64,000 nucleotides of DNA from the NCBI RefSeq assembly GCF_042683165.1, contig NZ_JBHUIZ010000014.1, forward strand, positions 1 through 64,000, in the 5' to 3' direction. Numbering within the stretch: the first letter of the stretch is position 1; each line of letters starts with the position of its first letter. The notes under the pieces are model-generated. The model did no database searches. It saw only the letters and a list, made by a program, of their open reading frames with translations, and had not been told where the DNA came from. This DNA comes from Tigheibacillus halophilus. GTDB taxonomy: Bacteria > Bacillota > Bacilli > Bacillales > Amphibacillaceae. The position numbers and the translations under genes are program-made. This document shows, in pieces, positions 15,599-22,773 of the stretch.

Positions 15599-15752
15599 CC
15601 TAACCTACCTCGCTAATTACCCATATCTTATATTGTGTTGAACTTACCCAATCCCTCAACACCTTGACACAACTAATTCTACCACACTTTATCAAAATGA
15701 GTTACACGTTCATTTATTGTGGATAACTGATATGTAAAAAGGACAAAAATAA

Positions 15753-15780
15753 AGGCCCTTCCACTCGAATGGATGAGCCT
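15753..15780 (-). terminator. Terminator after the tyrosine recombinase gene
   Basis: On the minus strand AGGCTC pairs with GGGCCT (one G-U) and TCCA with TGGA around a TTCGAG loop, followed by TTTATTTTTG. The stem includes the last codon and stop of the recombinase gene. Confidence 0.65.
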
Positions 15781-16321
15781 ATATCCTGAAACCTTTCATT
15801 GCATTATTCATTGCGTCTTGATCAATACCGATGTATCTCAAAGTGAATGCTGGGTCTGAATGGTTCAATATCTTCTGCAGCAATGCCACATCTCCTGTTT
15901 GCTTATACAGATGATAACCAAACGTCTTTCTGAGTGTGTGGGTGCCGATATCGATTAAATTAACATGATTGGCAGCATTACGCAGTATTTTATATGCCAT
16001 GCTTCTGCCAATGGGCTTATTGATACCCTCCCTGCTTTTAAAGAGGAATTCATGGTCCTCCTTGTCAATAATGTACTTCTTTAATTCCTTTTGCAGCTGT
16101 GGCGTCATGTCCAGGTACTTATCTTTACCTGTCTTCATCTCGGTAATTTTAAAATATGATTTCTTGGCATCTGATACTCGTAAAGGCAGTATGTCCGATA
16201 TACGTAAACCGGAATTAATGCCGGTGACGAATAACATGTAGTTACGTTCATTCTGTTCTTTCAGGTACCGTTTCACTTCCCGAATAACTTCAGGATCCCG
16301 AATAGGTTGCACAAAATTCAA
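15779..16321 (-). CDS. Small tyrosine recombinase, catalytic domain only
   Basis: A 180-residue protein is essentially just the catalytic domain of tyrosine recombinases: SGLRISDIL (first Arg), MKTGKDK (Lys), GTHTLRKTFGYH (His-x-x-Arg), ILNHSD (His) and TLRYIG (nucleophile Tyr). The N-terminal arm- and core-binding domains of phage integrases are absent. It starts with TTG overlapping the ArpU stop (TTGA). Small recombinases in this place, just after ArpU at the early/late boundary, recur in Bacillus and Listeria phages and may be late regulators or DNA-inversion/resolution enzymes rather than the prophage integrase. Confidence 0.85.
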   Translation of the reverse strand: MNFVQPIRDPEVIREVKRYLKEQNERNYMLFVTGINSGLRISDILPLRVSDAKKSYFKITEMKTGKDKYLDMTPQLQKELKKYIIDKEDHEFLFKSREGINKPIGRSMAYKILRNAANHVNLIDIGTHTLRKTFGYHLYKQTGDVALLQKILNHSDPAFTLRYIGIDQDAMNNAMKGFRI

Positions 16322-16773
16322 CTTACTTCACCTTCTTGCTTATATACTTCAATGCGCAAGATAAAAGCCAGCTTGTAGAATGCCCTGGACTTGATACGGT
16401 AATATTTTCGTTCGCTGAATCCCAGTTCATTATAGACCTCATAATCATACACATCGTCCTCTGTAAGATACCGTTTAATAATGACAGAACGCTCCTGAAA
16501 GTTTAACCGGTTGACTGCCTTCTGTATCTTGGATATGATTTCTTTTCTCTTGCGTTCCATTTCCAATCGTTTGACAGCAACATCTTCTGTGGTGGATTGG
16601 AATTGATTATTTGGTCCTGCTGGCACCAATCTGAATGCGGATGTAATCTTCGGTTGTTCATCTTCTGGATCCATCAGCAAAGATATTTTGTATTGCTCCA
16701 TCATCTTTTCGACTTCTGACCTTGTCGCATCACGATCAATTTCCGGTAATTTAAACGTCAACTGTTGCTGCAC
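16318..16773 (-). CDS. ArpU family late gene transcriptional regulator
   Basis: About 151 residues with the ArpU family pattern: a helical N-terminal part, the basic helix KRLEMERKRKEIISKIQKAV, then RLNFQERSVIIKRYL and YNELGFSERKYYRIKSRAFY. The last part is a sigma-region-4-like HTH. ArpU proteins control lysis and packaging genes in Gram-positive phages. GTG at 16773 is preferred because AAGGGG lies 8 nt upstream; the GTG at 16782 is too close. It follows the early operon terminator and is coupled to the recombinase. Confidence 0.88.
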   Translation of the reverse strand: MQQQLTFKLPEIDRDATRSEVEKMMEQYKISLLMDPEDEQPKITSAFRLVPAGPNNQFQSTTEDVAVKRLEMERKRKEIISKIQKAVNRLNFQERSVIIKRYLTEDDVYDYEVYNELGFSERKYYRIKSRAFYKLAFILRIEVYKQEGEVS

Positions 16774-16801
16774 TAGCGACACCCCTTTTTATAATATAAA
16801 A

Positions 16802-16835
16802 GGACACCAAATAGCACTATTGCTATCTGGTGTCC
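16802..16835 (-). terminator. Early-operon terminator
   Basis: GGACACCAGATAGCA pairs with TGCTATTTGGTGTCC (two mismatches or G-U pairs) around ATAG, then TTTTATATTAT. It separates the replication-region genes from arpU, so late-regulator expression depends on readthrough or another promoter. Confidence 0.8.
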
Positions 16836-16862
16836 GTCGGTTCTTCCGTAAGGACTTATATA

Positions 16863-17291
16863 TTAATCTGTTTCAGCTTGTTCCCGCCATTTCTTAATCC
16901 TGGCATCTGCATATGGCTTTCCAGTCCATTGAACCAACTCTTCAAGATAGAACGGTTCACTACATCTTGGACAATTAGGAATCATCTTGCGCCCTCTGTA
17001 CTGCTTTTCCAGCTTCTTAATAACAACCAGCCATGGCTTATAATTGGCTATCTGTTTTTTCTGCTCAAAAAACTGTTCAATCTGTCTGTTGCGCTCTTCG
17101 TCTGCATATGCCAATTCATACAAGGCATCATATGGATCCAGAACAGCGCCACAGCTTCGACAAGTAACACGACGATTCTTCGTATCTATCATGAATTTAC
17201 GTTTTTCGCATTTACAGATTTTTTCAAGTCCTCGATTGATCCTGACTTGGTCAAGGCCAATGATTTTGTCCGGAAGATTTTTATCCATCAT
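16863..17291 (-). CDS. Phage protein with two zinc-binding clusters
   Basis: A 142-residue protein. The first cluster is CKCEKRKF followed by VTCRSCGAVL (residues about 27-50, TFIIB-like ribbon). The second is NCPRCSEPFYLEELVQWTG (residues about 106-125). A basic helical part lies between (QIEQFFEQKKQIANYKPW). The family is not recognised; a nucleic-acid-binding role is plausible. The start ATG overlaps the stop of the small gene at 17288 (ATGA). It is the last gene before the early terminator. Confidence 0.72.
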   Translation of the reverse strand: MMDKNLPDKIIGLDQVRINRGLEKICKCEKRKFMIDTKNRRVTCRSCGAVLDPYDALYELAYADEERNRQIEQFFEQKKQIANYKPWLVVIKKLEKQYRGRKMIPNCPRCSEPFYLEELVQWTGKPYADARIKKWREQAETD

Positions 17292-17446
17292 ATCTCCTCC
17301 TGTTCATTAACTCTGACCCTTCTGCTGCTTTCCACATCCAGTACCCTACCATTTTTCCAAATTAGCGTGTCGTGGCCAAAGTTTTTCGGTATGATTCTGA
17401 TTTCTTTCCCATCTTGGATGATGTAGACCCCGTTTTCTTTTTCCAA
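17288..17446 (-). CDS. Small phage protein resembling DUF3954
   Basis: A 52-residue ORF starts with TTG and has the pattern GVYIIQDGKEIRIIP, GHDTLIWKNGRVLDVES. The 'xxQDGK ... WxNGK' layout resembles the small DUF3954 phage proteins. AAGGAAGGGG lies upstream. The stop overlaps the ATG of the next gene by 4 nt, which supports translation. Function unknown. Confidence 0.55.
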   Translation of the reverse strand: MEKENGVYIIQDGKEIRIIPKNFGHDTLIWKNGRVLDVESSRRVRVNEQEEI

Positions 17447-17487
17447 TTGACCGCCCCTTCCTTATTTCGAAACCGAAAACCCTCATC

Positions 17488-17577
17488 TCACATTTTCTTC
17501 AATTCATTGCTGTTAAGATGCCCGGTGACAGCAAGCGTTTGTCCTTCGCATCGTTTATATAATGTGTTAATATCCAT
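17488..17577 (-). CDS. Very small ORF after dUTPase, possibly a truncated gene
   Basis: A 29-residue ORF (MDINTLYKRCEGQTLAVTGH, ending ELKKM) overlaps the dUTPase stop by 11 nt. The frame stays protein-like after the TGA (DEGFRFRNKEG), which suggests that a single nonsense change (for example CGA to TGA) shortened a longer small phage protein. Only a weak AGG precedes the ATG. Confidence 0.35.
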   Translation of the reverse strand: MDINTLYKRCEGQTLAVTGHLNSNELKKM

Positions 17578-18253
17578 TCGCTTGCCTGTTGTGGTTGATT
17601 TTATTTTTATCTAGGTAGGCTTGTTCGATTTGCTCCCACGTGAAGCCAAGATATTTCTCACCTAAACCGACGAAGGTATTAAATAATTCTTCATAATCTG
17701 GTCTGATGTGCGATCTAAAAGTATCTGTTTCTACATCCATCAAAATTATTGATATAAGATCGTATATTTTCATGAATGTTTTCACTGTATTTTCTTCTGT
17801 ATAATCGCTATCAATGATTATTTCCGTTGCTTGCAACTCCAACCCAATCGACAAAATAAAATGCAGACAATCGACGTATTCTTCTAGGAGTGGGTTCTTT
17901 TCCTTAAAAGAATAAACATATCCCACTTCACATTTAGGGCAATCTTCATAGTTTGGTTCATCAAATGCGTTTACAAAGTCCTCGTGTGTAAGGTATAAAC
18001 CGCACTCATCATTAGAACATTGGAAGTAAGCTGCGTTTTCTTGATTTGCTCCTGCCGTGGTATGAATAACTCTCTTCGGCTTCTGGTTCTTACTCCAAAA
18101 CTTAAACCCCCGCCACTCATTAGCCAACTCACCTAATTCCACCTGTAAAGCCAGAATCTTTTTATCTAACAAGTCCTGACCCTCTAGTCCGTGTTCCTTT
18201 AAAATGCGCTTGTCCAGTTCTGATTGGATTTGAAATAGCTTTGATAGATTCAT
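17567..18253 (-). CDS. Dimeric dUTP diphosphatase (MazG-like) with zinc insert
   Basis: A 228-residue all-helical dUTPase hydrolyses dUTP to dUMP, keeping uracil out of phage DNA. The metal-binding helix motif is seen as LQVELGELANEWRGFKFW (E-x-x-E type), and the second half has LLEEYVDCLHFILSIGLEL (E-x-x-D). Between the two halves lies an unusual cysteine-rich insert (FQCSNDECGLYL, YEDCPKCEVGY) that probably binds zinc. The start is ATG 18253, overlapping the stop of a tiny upstream ORF (ATGA). Confidence 0.85.
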   Translation of the reverse strand: MNLSKLFQIQSELDKRILKEHGLEGQDLLDKKILALQVELGELANEWRGFKFWSKNQKPKRVIHTTAGANQENAAYFQCSNDECGLYLTHEDFVNAFDEPNYEDCPKCEVGYVYSFKEKNPLLEEYVDCLHFILSIGLELQATEIIIDSDYTEENTVKTFMKIYDLISIILMDVETDTFRSHIRPDYEELFNTFVGLGEKYLGFTWEQIEQAYLDKNKINHNRQANGY

Positions 18254-18306
18254 ATTCTTTGCAACTCCTCCATTTTTTCTGATAACCAATCAACATATTG
18301 ATTCAT
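18250..18306 (-). CDS. Tiny coupling ORF (18 aa)
   Basis: MNQYVDWLSEKMEELQRI is linked by ATGA overlaps to both the upstream gene (18303) and the dUTPase (18253). It contains GGAGG near its 3' end, which would serve dUTPase initiation. It may exist only to pass ribosomes from one gene to the next. Confidence 0.4.
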   Translation of the reverse strand: MNQYVDWLSEKMEELQRI

Positions 18307-18554
18307 TTTTCCACCCATGCAAACGGGCGCATTTCCTTCCTATGCCTAACTTGGTGCAAAAGAGCAATGATCACTTCGAACGGATCCCGCTTAACTTCAT
18401 TAGCGATTTTCTTAAAATGCCATCCTTCGTTGTGTAGCATCGTTATTTGCTTCAGCTGTTCTTTCGACATCGTGAATTCCACATCTTCCATCAAAATGAT
18501 GTTATCTTCGAAGTTACTGGTTAAACTGGTTGGAAGGTAAGTCAGCGTGTTCAT
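18303..18554 (-). CDS. Small phage protein, HTH-like
   Basis: An 83-residue protein. The C-terminal half (MSKEQLKQITMLHNEGWHFK, then VKRDPFEVIIALLHQVRHRK) looks like a helix-turn-helix of the kind found in small phage early proteins. It overlaps the 55-aa zinc protein (ATGA) at its start and the tiny ORF at its end. Function unknown. Confidence 0.65.
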   Translation of the reverse strand: MNTLTYLPTSLTSNFEDNIILMEDVEFTMSKEQLKQITMLHNEGWHFKKIANEVKRDPFEVIIALLHQVRHRKEMRPFAWVEK

Positions 18555-18718
18555 GCTGTCACCTTCACTTTCGCCATCAGCCTATCCAAAGTGGCTAACG
18601 TTTCCTGCCAAGCCTTTACTTTATCAAAACCGCAGTGACTATCCGGACAGGGTACAAATTCCACGCCCCATGACTGCTGCACTGTCAATCCACCTTCACC
18701 ATGACAAGTTTTGCACAT
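18551..18718 (-). CDS. Small zinc-finger-like phage protein
   Basis: A 55-residue ORF: MCKTCHGEGGLTVQQSWGVE, then CPDSHCGFDKVKAW. The CxxC and CPDxxC pairs resemble a DnaJ-type zinc finger fragment. AAGGAG lies 8 nt upstream of the ATG, and the ORF begins just after the DnaC-like stop and overlaps the next gene by ATGA. Many Bacillus phages carry such a protein in this place. Function unknown. Confidence 0.6.
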   Translation of the reverse strand: MCKTCHGEGGLTVQQSWGVEFVPCPDSHCGFDKVKAWQETLATLDRLMAKVKVTA

Positions 18719-18720
18719 GT

Positions 18721-19533
18721 CTAAAACTCCTTCCTGCGGTAATCTGGACCGTTCATCTGAATAATTTCGGTATCGTCTAGGATCCGAGAGAAATTACGTT
18801 CGTTCATTTTAATCTCCAACTGCTCGCTATTCAGGTTGGATGTGAAGATGGTCGGTTTGCCTGCCCGATTGTCCAACACTTCGAAAAGCTTGGTATGCGC
18901 CCAATTATCCGTACTGTTCTTCATGTTGATGTATTCGGCGCCAAGATCATCAAGCACGAATAAATCTACCATGCCGATAAGTTCAAGAATATCTGCTTCA
19001 CTAAACTGACTTGCTGCACTGTATGTATGTTTAATCTTTGTCAGTAGCTTCGGAACGGATAAAAATAGTGACGTGAACTTTTTCTCCATCAGTGCCTTGG
19101 AAACTGATATAGCAAGGTGGCTTTTTCCCGTACCATAATTACCAACCAACAGGATATTTCCTGACTCATTGACATCAAATGTGTTGGCATATTCCAATAA
19201 TTTGCCTTTCGCCCGTTCCAAATCAGGAGTCGTTGGATTGTAGGTAGAAAAATTCGCTTTTTCCAGTGACTTATTCATCATGGAGTTATTCCTGAAAATG
19301 CGTTCAATCTTCCGCATTTTATTTTTCTTGCCCTGCCGGATGGCCTGTTCAACCAAGCGAATGTCTTCACACTTGCAGCCAAGGTTTGCGATGATTATTT
19401 CGCCTTTCCTCGGACCCATGGGAATGACCATTTCTTTCTGCTCCACGCTTTTACCGCATCCTTTGCACACGAATGTTTTGATGAGTCTTTGCCGTGGACG
19501 AATAATGCCCTTGCTGTCGGATAATGACTGCAT
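18721..19533 (-). CDS. DnaC/DnaI-like helicase loader
   Basis: A 270-residue protein. A zinc-ribbon part (FVCKGCGKSVEQKE, LGCKCED; residues 20-60) precedes an AAA+ domain with Walker A LLVGNYGTGKSHLA and Walker B DLFVLDDLGAE, plus sensor FTSNLN. This is the DnaC/IstB-like architecture of phage helicase loaders that hand the host replicative helicase to the phage origin. It follows the DnaD-like initiator gene, the usual pairing. Confidence 0.92.
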   Translation of the reverse strand: MQSLSDSKGIIRPRQRLIKTFVCKGCGKSVEQKEMVIPMGPRKGEIIIANLGCKCEDIRLVEQAIRQGKKNKMRKIERIFRNNSMMNKSLEKANFSTYNPTTPDLERAKGKLLEYANTFDVNESGNILLVGNYGTGKSHLAISVSKALMEKKFTSLFLSVPKLLTKIKHTYSAASQFSEADILELIGMVDLFVLDDLGAEYINMKNSTDNWAHTKLFEVLDNRAGKPTIFTSNLNSEQLEIKMNERNFSRILDDTEIIQMNGPDYRRKEF

Positions 19534-19545
19534 ATTGCTTCCTCC

Positions 19546-20343
19546 CTAAAATCCATAGTTATATTTTTTCTTGATTGGTGTAACATTGTCTGGCAATGGC
19601 TGTTGCTTTTTCTGCTGCTTAACCTTCATCACTAAATTATCAAACCGTTTCCGTAGCTTAGCTGGCGACAAGACATTTGCCATTTCAAAATCATCTTGCT
19701 GTACCCATTGCATGAGATACTTGATTTGGTCCTCTGTACGCTTATCCAATTCCACCATTTTTCGTACATCATCAGCCCATACCTGATAGTTTGGTAGTTT
19801 ATGATCCGGGTTGTTGCTTTTGATTTGTTCAAAGAAAAAGACAGCCAGCTGATAAAAATTGGAGGTCTCGTCGTAAACGCGTTTGCGACGTATATCTTTT
19901 ACTTCTTTAGTTCTTAAATTCTTTACATTCTTGTTAGTTGTTAGCTGCTTGTTAGTTGCTTGTTGGTTGCTTGTTAGTTGCCTGCCAGATGGCTTGTTAT
20001 CTTCTTCATCTAGTGACTGATAAATCTCCCAATTGACGATGCTTACAAGTCTATTTCTGTTTGTTGATTTGTTTGTTAGGAAACCGTACCGTTCAAAGCG
20101 CTTAAGGGCGGTACGAATATTCTGTATAGTTATTCCCCGACCACATTTTTGTGCGATTTTTTCCAAGCTTGTAACAAATTGTCCGGGTTCTGTTTTAAAT
20201 TTTTCTCCTTGCCATTCCCATTCTTTTTCTCTGTGATTGGCCATGACCAAAAGAGTGATCAAAATGGTTTTTTGTTCTGGAGTGGACTCTGTCCAAATTG
20301 GTTTATCCATGATTTCCCGATGCAGTTTAATCCATCCGTTCAC
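19546..20343 (-). CDS. DnaD-like replication initiation protein
   Basis: A 265-residue protein. The N-terminal winged helix starts GWIKLHREIMDKPIW with the typical HREKEWEW and GQFVTSLEKIAQKCG segments. A low-complexity Thr/Asn/Gln linker encoded by 11-nt repeats follows. The C-terminal DnaD-like domain has FYQLAVFFFEQIKSNNP and NYQVWADDVRKM. The start is GTG 20343 with GGAGGTG 8 nt upstream, overlapping the previous stop (GTGA). It should bind the phage origin and recruit the DnaC-like loader. Confidence 0.9.
   Translation of the reverse strand: MNGWIKLHREIMDKPIWTESTPEQKTILITLLVMANHREKEWEWQGEKFKTEPGQFVTSLEKIAQKCGRGITIQNIRTALKRFERYGFLTNKSTNRNRLVSIVNWEIYQSLDEEDNKPSGRQLTSNQQATNKQLTTNKNVKNLRTKEVKDIRRKRVYDETSNFYQLAVFFFEQIKSNNPDHKLPNYQVWADDVRKMVELDKRTEDQIKYLMQWVQQDDFEMANVLSPAKLRKRFDNLVMKVKQQKKQQPLPDNVTPIKKKYNYGF
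19930..19980. repeat. Iteron-like 11-nt repeats, candidate phage replication origin
   Basis: CTTGTTAGTTG occurs at 19930-19940, 19948-19958 and 19970-19980, with CTTGTTGGTTG at 19959-19969. The last three are directly adjacent at an 11-nt period, about one DNA turn. The repeats lie inside the initiator gene between its two domains, where several phage replisome organisers bind their own coding sequence as origin. Confidence 0.6.
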
Positions 20344-20528
20344 TTTGTCCCCACCTCCGTTTGTCTTCGCACGCACATTGCAAATCCATTCTTAATGAAA
20401 AGTACGTCATAGTGGGGATAACTCTGCATATAATACATAGCAAGGGAAGTCTGCTCTTTTTCATTTTCAGGTTTAAAAACCCATTTCGGCAGTAAAACGT
20501 TATATTGCTCCTGTATCGTCTCTCGCAT
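20340..20528 (-). CDS. Small phage early protein
   Basis: A 62-residue ORF (MRETIQEQYNVLLPKWVF, then HYDVLFIKNGFAMCVRR). The alternating hydrophobic strand at the end suggests a small alpha/beta protein. The stop overlaps the initiator GTG. ATG 20528 has GGATGGGG upstream. The family is not recognised. Confidence 0.6.
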   Translation of the reverse strand: MRETIQEQYNVLLPKWVFKPENEKEQTSLAMYYMQSYPHYDVLFIKNGFAMCVRRQTEVGTK

Positions 20529-20554
20529 CTTATCCCCATCCTTGTAAAAATGAC

Positions 20555-20728
20555 TTAGAACCACTTATTAGCAGGATTGCCCACCTTAACAACCGTCGCC
20601 CTCAAGACGGCTAGTTTATGCGTAAGTTCCCTCTTGGACTTGTTTTCTGTATCTACATAACCTAACTGATTTAATTGCTCTTTGATGTGATTGATCATGA
20701 TGTGCTCCTGTGCTTCATAAACCCTCAT
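20555..20728 (-). CDS. Small phage early protein
   Basis: A 57-residue ORF beginning MRVYEAQEHIMINHIKEQLN, helical, ending in VVKVGNPANKWF. ATG 20728 lies behind AAGGATGTGAG. It lies between the Dam-type methylase and the next small gene. Function unknown. Confidence 0.55.
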   Translation of the reverse strand: MRVYEAQEHIMINHIKEQLNQLGYVDTENKSKRELTHKLAVLRATVVKVGNPANKWF

Positions 20729-20762
20729 TTCTCTCACATCCTTTGCTATATTCTGTTGGGTC

Positions 20763-21578
20763 TTAACTAAATAATGATTCTTGAAAATACCCATGTTTAG
20801 CAGCAACCGGATTAATCCATAGAACTTCTTGTCTTTTCGCTCCTGCCTCGGCTAGAACGGTTAAATACTCTTTATGCCATCCCATCAGAATCTCGTTATA
20901 CAACTCATGATCATAGCCAGACAATAATACTGGGCCTGGATGCTCATCCAATTGTTTTAATAAACCTATGTGGTCATCCATACTCATTTCATGCTTGTAA
21001 TGGCGCTTTGTACGTGTTTCCAAGATGTAAGGTGGATCAGCATATATCAGTACATCTGACCGCTTGTATCGTTCAATCAATTTTCCAGCTGGTTGGTTCT
21101 CAATCTGTGCTTGCTTCAACCTTTCAGCCACTTGCAATATTTTTGTTGGGAGTCTGTCCCAATCTTTTGCTGTATCCGGTCCGTTCGAAGCAATAAGACT
21201 GCGCCATCCCGTTCTATCACTAGTCTTTGCTCCAATAGCCTGCCAACAACGCACCAGAAAACGTCTAGACTGTTCAAGGTCATTTTCCTTTGGATCCGGA
21301 CCCCTATACGAATCGTAGTATTCTTCTCTCGATAGTGGAGTGAATTTTATTTGTCTCGCTAACTCTTCGGGCCAGTCGCGAATAACCTTGAAAAGATTCA
21401 CCACATTGCTATCCAAATCATTTATTGTCTCAATGGGTGATTTACCTTTATTAAAAAACACTGCTCCGGATCCAAAAAATGGTTCCAAATACGTTTTATG
21501 TTCTGGCATGTGATTAATAATCCATTTAGCCATACTCCATTTACTTCCAGGATAATGTAATATTCTTGGAATCTTCAT
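20763..21578 (-). CDS. DNA adenine methyltransferase (Dam, D12 class)
   Basis: A 271-residue N6-adenine methylase. SAM-binding motif I is YLEPFFGSGAVFF, the catalytic motif is IYADPPYILETR (DPPY), and RILHYPGSKWSMAKW at the N-terminus is typical of the D12 class. It probably modifies phage DNA against host restriction or marks the origin. It overlaps the upstream gene by ATGA. No matching restriction endonuclease is present in the window. Confidence 0.93.
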   Translation of the reverse strand: MKIPRILHYPGSKWSMAKWIINHMPEHKTYLEPFFGSGAVFFNKGKSPIETINDLDSNVVNLFKVIRDWPEELARQIKFTPLSREEYYDSYRGPDPKENDLEQSRRFLVRCWQAIGAKTSDRTGWRSLIASNGPDTAKDWDRLPTKILQVAERLKQAQIENQPAGKLIERYKRSDVLIYADPPYILETRTKRHYKHEMSMDDHIGLLKQLDEHPGPVLLSGYDHELYNEILMGWHKEYLTVLAEAGAKRQEVLWINPVAAKHGYFQESLFS

Positions 21579-21805
21579 TTTTCCTCACCCCTTTGCACAG
21601 TTACTTTACAAACAAATTGATAACACTTTTGACAATCAACAAATTGCTGATGAAAATCGGCAGACTCCACTTCGTACAAACCAAACGGATTCAACGATAT
21701 TCTTATTTGTTCAAGCACAAACGCTTGTCCTTTGGCCAGGTTCTTTATTTTGGAAAGCACTGGATCCATATCCACTAAAAAATCGTAAATATTTGTTTGT
21801 TCCAT
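21575..21805 (-). CDS. Small cysteine-containing phage protein
   Basis: A 76-residue ORF (MEQTNIYDFLVDMDPVLS, then CQKCYQFVCKVTVQRG). ATG 21805 follows AGGTGAT. A large inverted repeat (21824-21860) sits just upstream of its ribosome binding site. The CxxC near the end could bind metal. Coupled to the methylase by ATGA. Confidence 0.6.
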   Translation of the reverse strand: MEQTNIYDFLVDMDPVLSKIKNLAKGQAFVLEQIRISLNPFGLYEVESADFHQQFVDCQKCYQFVCKVTVQRGEEK

Positions 21806-21823
21806 GACTATCACCTGTATTTC

Positions 21824-21860
21824 ATAGACAGTCACCATCAAATTATGGTAGACTGTCTAT
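21824..21860. repeat. Long inverted repeat (15 bp arms) upstream of 21805 gene
   Basis: ATAGACAGTCACCAT (21824-21838) is the reverse complement of ATGGTAGACTGTCTAT (21845-21860) apart from one bulged base, around a 6-nt spacer. There is no T-run, so it is not a normal terminator. It could be a leader hairpin controlling translation, an RNase III site or a strong operator. Confidence 0.75.
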
Positions 21861-21868
21861 AAGATAAA

Positions 21869-22141
21869 TTACTTTCCGGACTCACTGTTGGCGCAGTGGG
21901 TTTTATTTTCGCCCAAAATTTTTCCGTATTTATTTATATACTTTTTCATCTCCATCTCATGAAAGATGATAGCAGTACTCAATGCTGATATTATTTTTTC
22001 CTCGTAAGTCTCATCCTTTACGGATTCATCGTGGTATTCTGCACCATACTTTTTACTGACCTCTGACATGATTTTTTTCTCTTTTTCCATCAATTTGAGG
22101 TTTTCTTCCAACATTTCAACGATGTACATTGGTAATTCCAT
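21869..22141 (-). CDS. Coiled-coil phage early protein
   Basis: A 90-residue, almost wholly helical protein (MLEENLKLMEKEKKIMSEVS, then SALSTAIIFHEMEMKKYI). ATG 22141 has AAAGGAGG upstream. No family is recognised. Confidence 0.6.
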   Translation of the reverse strand: MELPMYIVEMLEENLKLMEKEKKIMSEVSKKYGAEYHDESVKDETYEEKIISALSTAIIFHEMEMKKYINKYGKILGENKTHCANSESGK

Positions 22142-22155
22142 CCCAATTCCTCCTT

Positions 22156-22233
22156 TCAGCTTATAATCAATGTGACACATAAAAATGCTAGGCTTGATGC
22201 AAACAAGATGTAATAGGTCCATTCCGATTCCAC
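22156..22233 (-). CDS. Candidate 25-aa membrane peptide
   Basis: A GTG-started ORF (VESEWTYYILFASSLAF, then CVTLIIS) is one hydrophobic helix. It lies between two early genes and its stop overlaps the AAAGGAGG of the next. The start signal is weak, so this is tentative. Confidence 0.3.
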   Translation of the reverse strand: MESEWTYYILFASSLAFLCVTLIIS

Positions 22234-22244
22234 AATATGATTTA

Positions 22245-22505
22245 TCACATTCCCATCTCCAATCGTTCAGCCAGTGACTGTTGCTGCTTTATTTCCATTT
22301 GATTCAACAACTCCATGGCTTCAACATGCATTTGCTTCCACCGGACCATATTTTCCAGCTCACGTAATGACCGAATGATGTTTTCGTGATATGCTGCAGC
22401 CTTTGCGAAATCACCACGCATATAATGCTCGATAGCGATTTTTAAACAGTATCCATAGCAATCCATTTCTCTATCTGCCTTTTCTTGATCAGATGCCAAG
22501 AACAT
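22245..22505 (-). CDS. Helical phage early protein
   Basis: An 86-residue helical protein (CLKIAIEHYMRGDFAKAAAY, then MVRWKQMHVEAMELLNQMEI) resembles a single TPR-like helical hairpin pair. ATG 22505 has GGGGG 8 nt upstream and overlaps the preceding HTH gene by 17 nt. Function unknown. Confidence 0.6.
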   Translation of the reverse strand: MFLASDQEKADREMDCYGYCLKIAIEHYMRGDFAKAAAYHENIIRSLRELENMVRWKQMHVEAMELLNQMEIKQQQSLAERLEMGM

Positions 22506-22773
22506 GAAATATTCCCCCTACAATTGTTCCAGCTACAAGCTGTGTGATATTTTGCATGATGCTGATACCATCGATGCCGCAAAAGAATGCCACCATTACC
22601 TCCTGTGCTTGTGTATTCATCATCCATTGTTGAAATATTGAAATTGACGGCTCTTTCACATCGCTTTCAAATTTGCTTATATCCGATTGATTGACAAATA
22701 ATCGGTGTGCCAGTTCCTCCTGACTTAACCCACTTCTCATTCTGCATGCCTTCAAAATCGCTCCGACTTTCAC
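22489..22773 (-). CDS. XRE-family HTH protein with hydrophobic C-terminus
   Basis: A 94-residue protein. Residues 1-48 are an XRE HTH (RMRSGLSQEELAHRLFVNQ, ISKFESDVKEPSI). Residues 60-94 are hydrophobic (MQNITQLVAGTIVGGIFHVL) and could be a membrane anchor or a buried helix. GTG start behind GGGAGGTG. An early regulator is likely. A membrane-attached XRE protein would be unusual. Confidence 0.75.
   Translation of the reverse strand: MKVGAILKACRMRSGLSQEELAHRLFVNQSDISKFESDVKEPSISIFQQWMMNTQAQEVMVAFFCGIDGISIMQNITQLVAGTIVGGIFHVLGI

Noticed and set aside
15779..16321. Treating the tyrosine recombinase as the prophage integrase
   Set aside because: It lacks the arm- and core-binding domains, lies at the early/late boundary far from the attachment site, and the sigK site is used by serine recombinases in known cases.
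19930..19980. CRISPR-like array
   Set aside because: The units are 11 nt without spacers and lie inside the initiator coding sequence.
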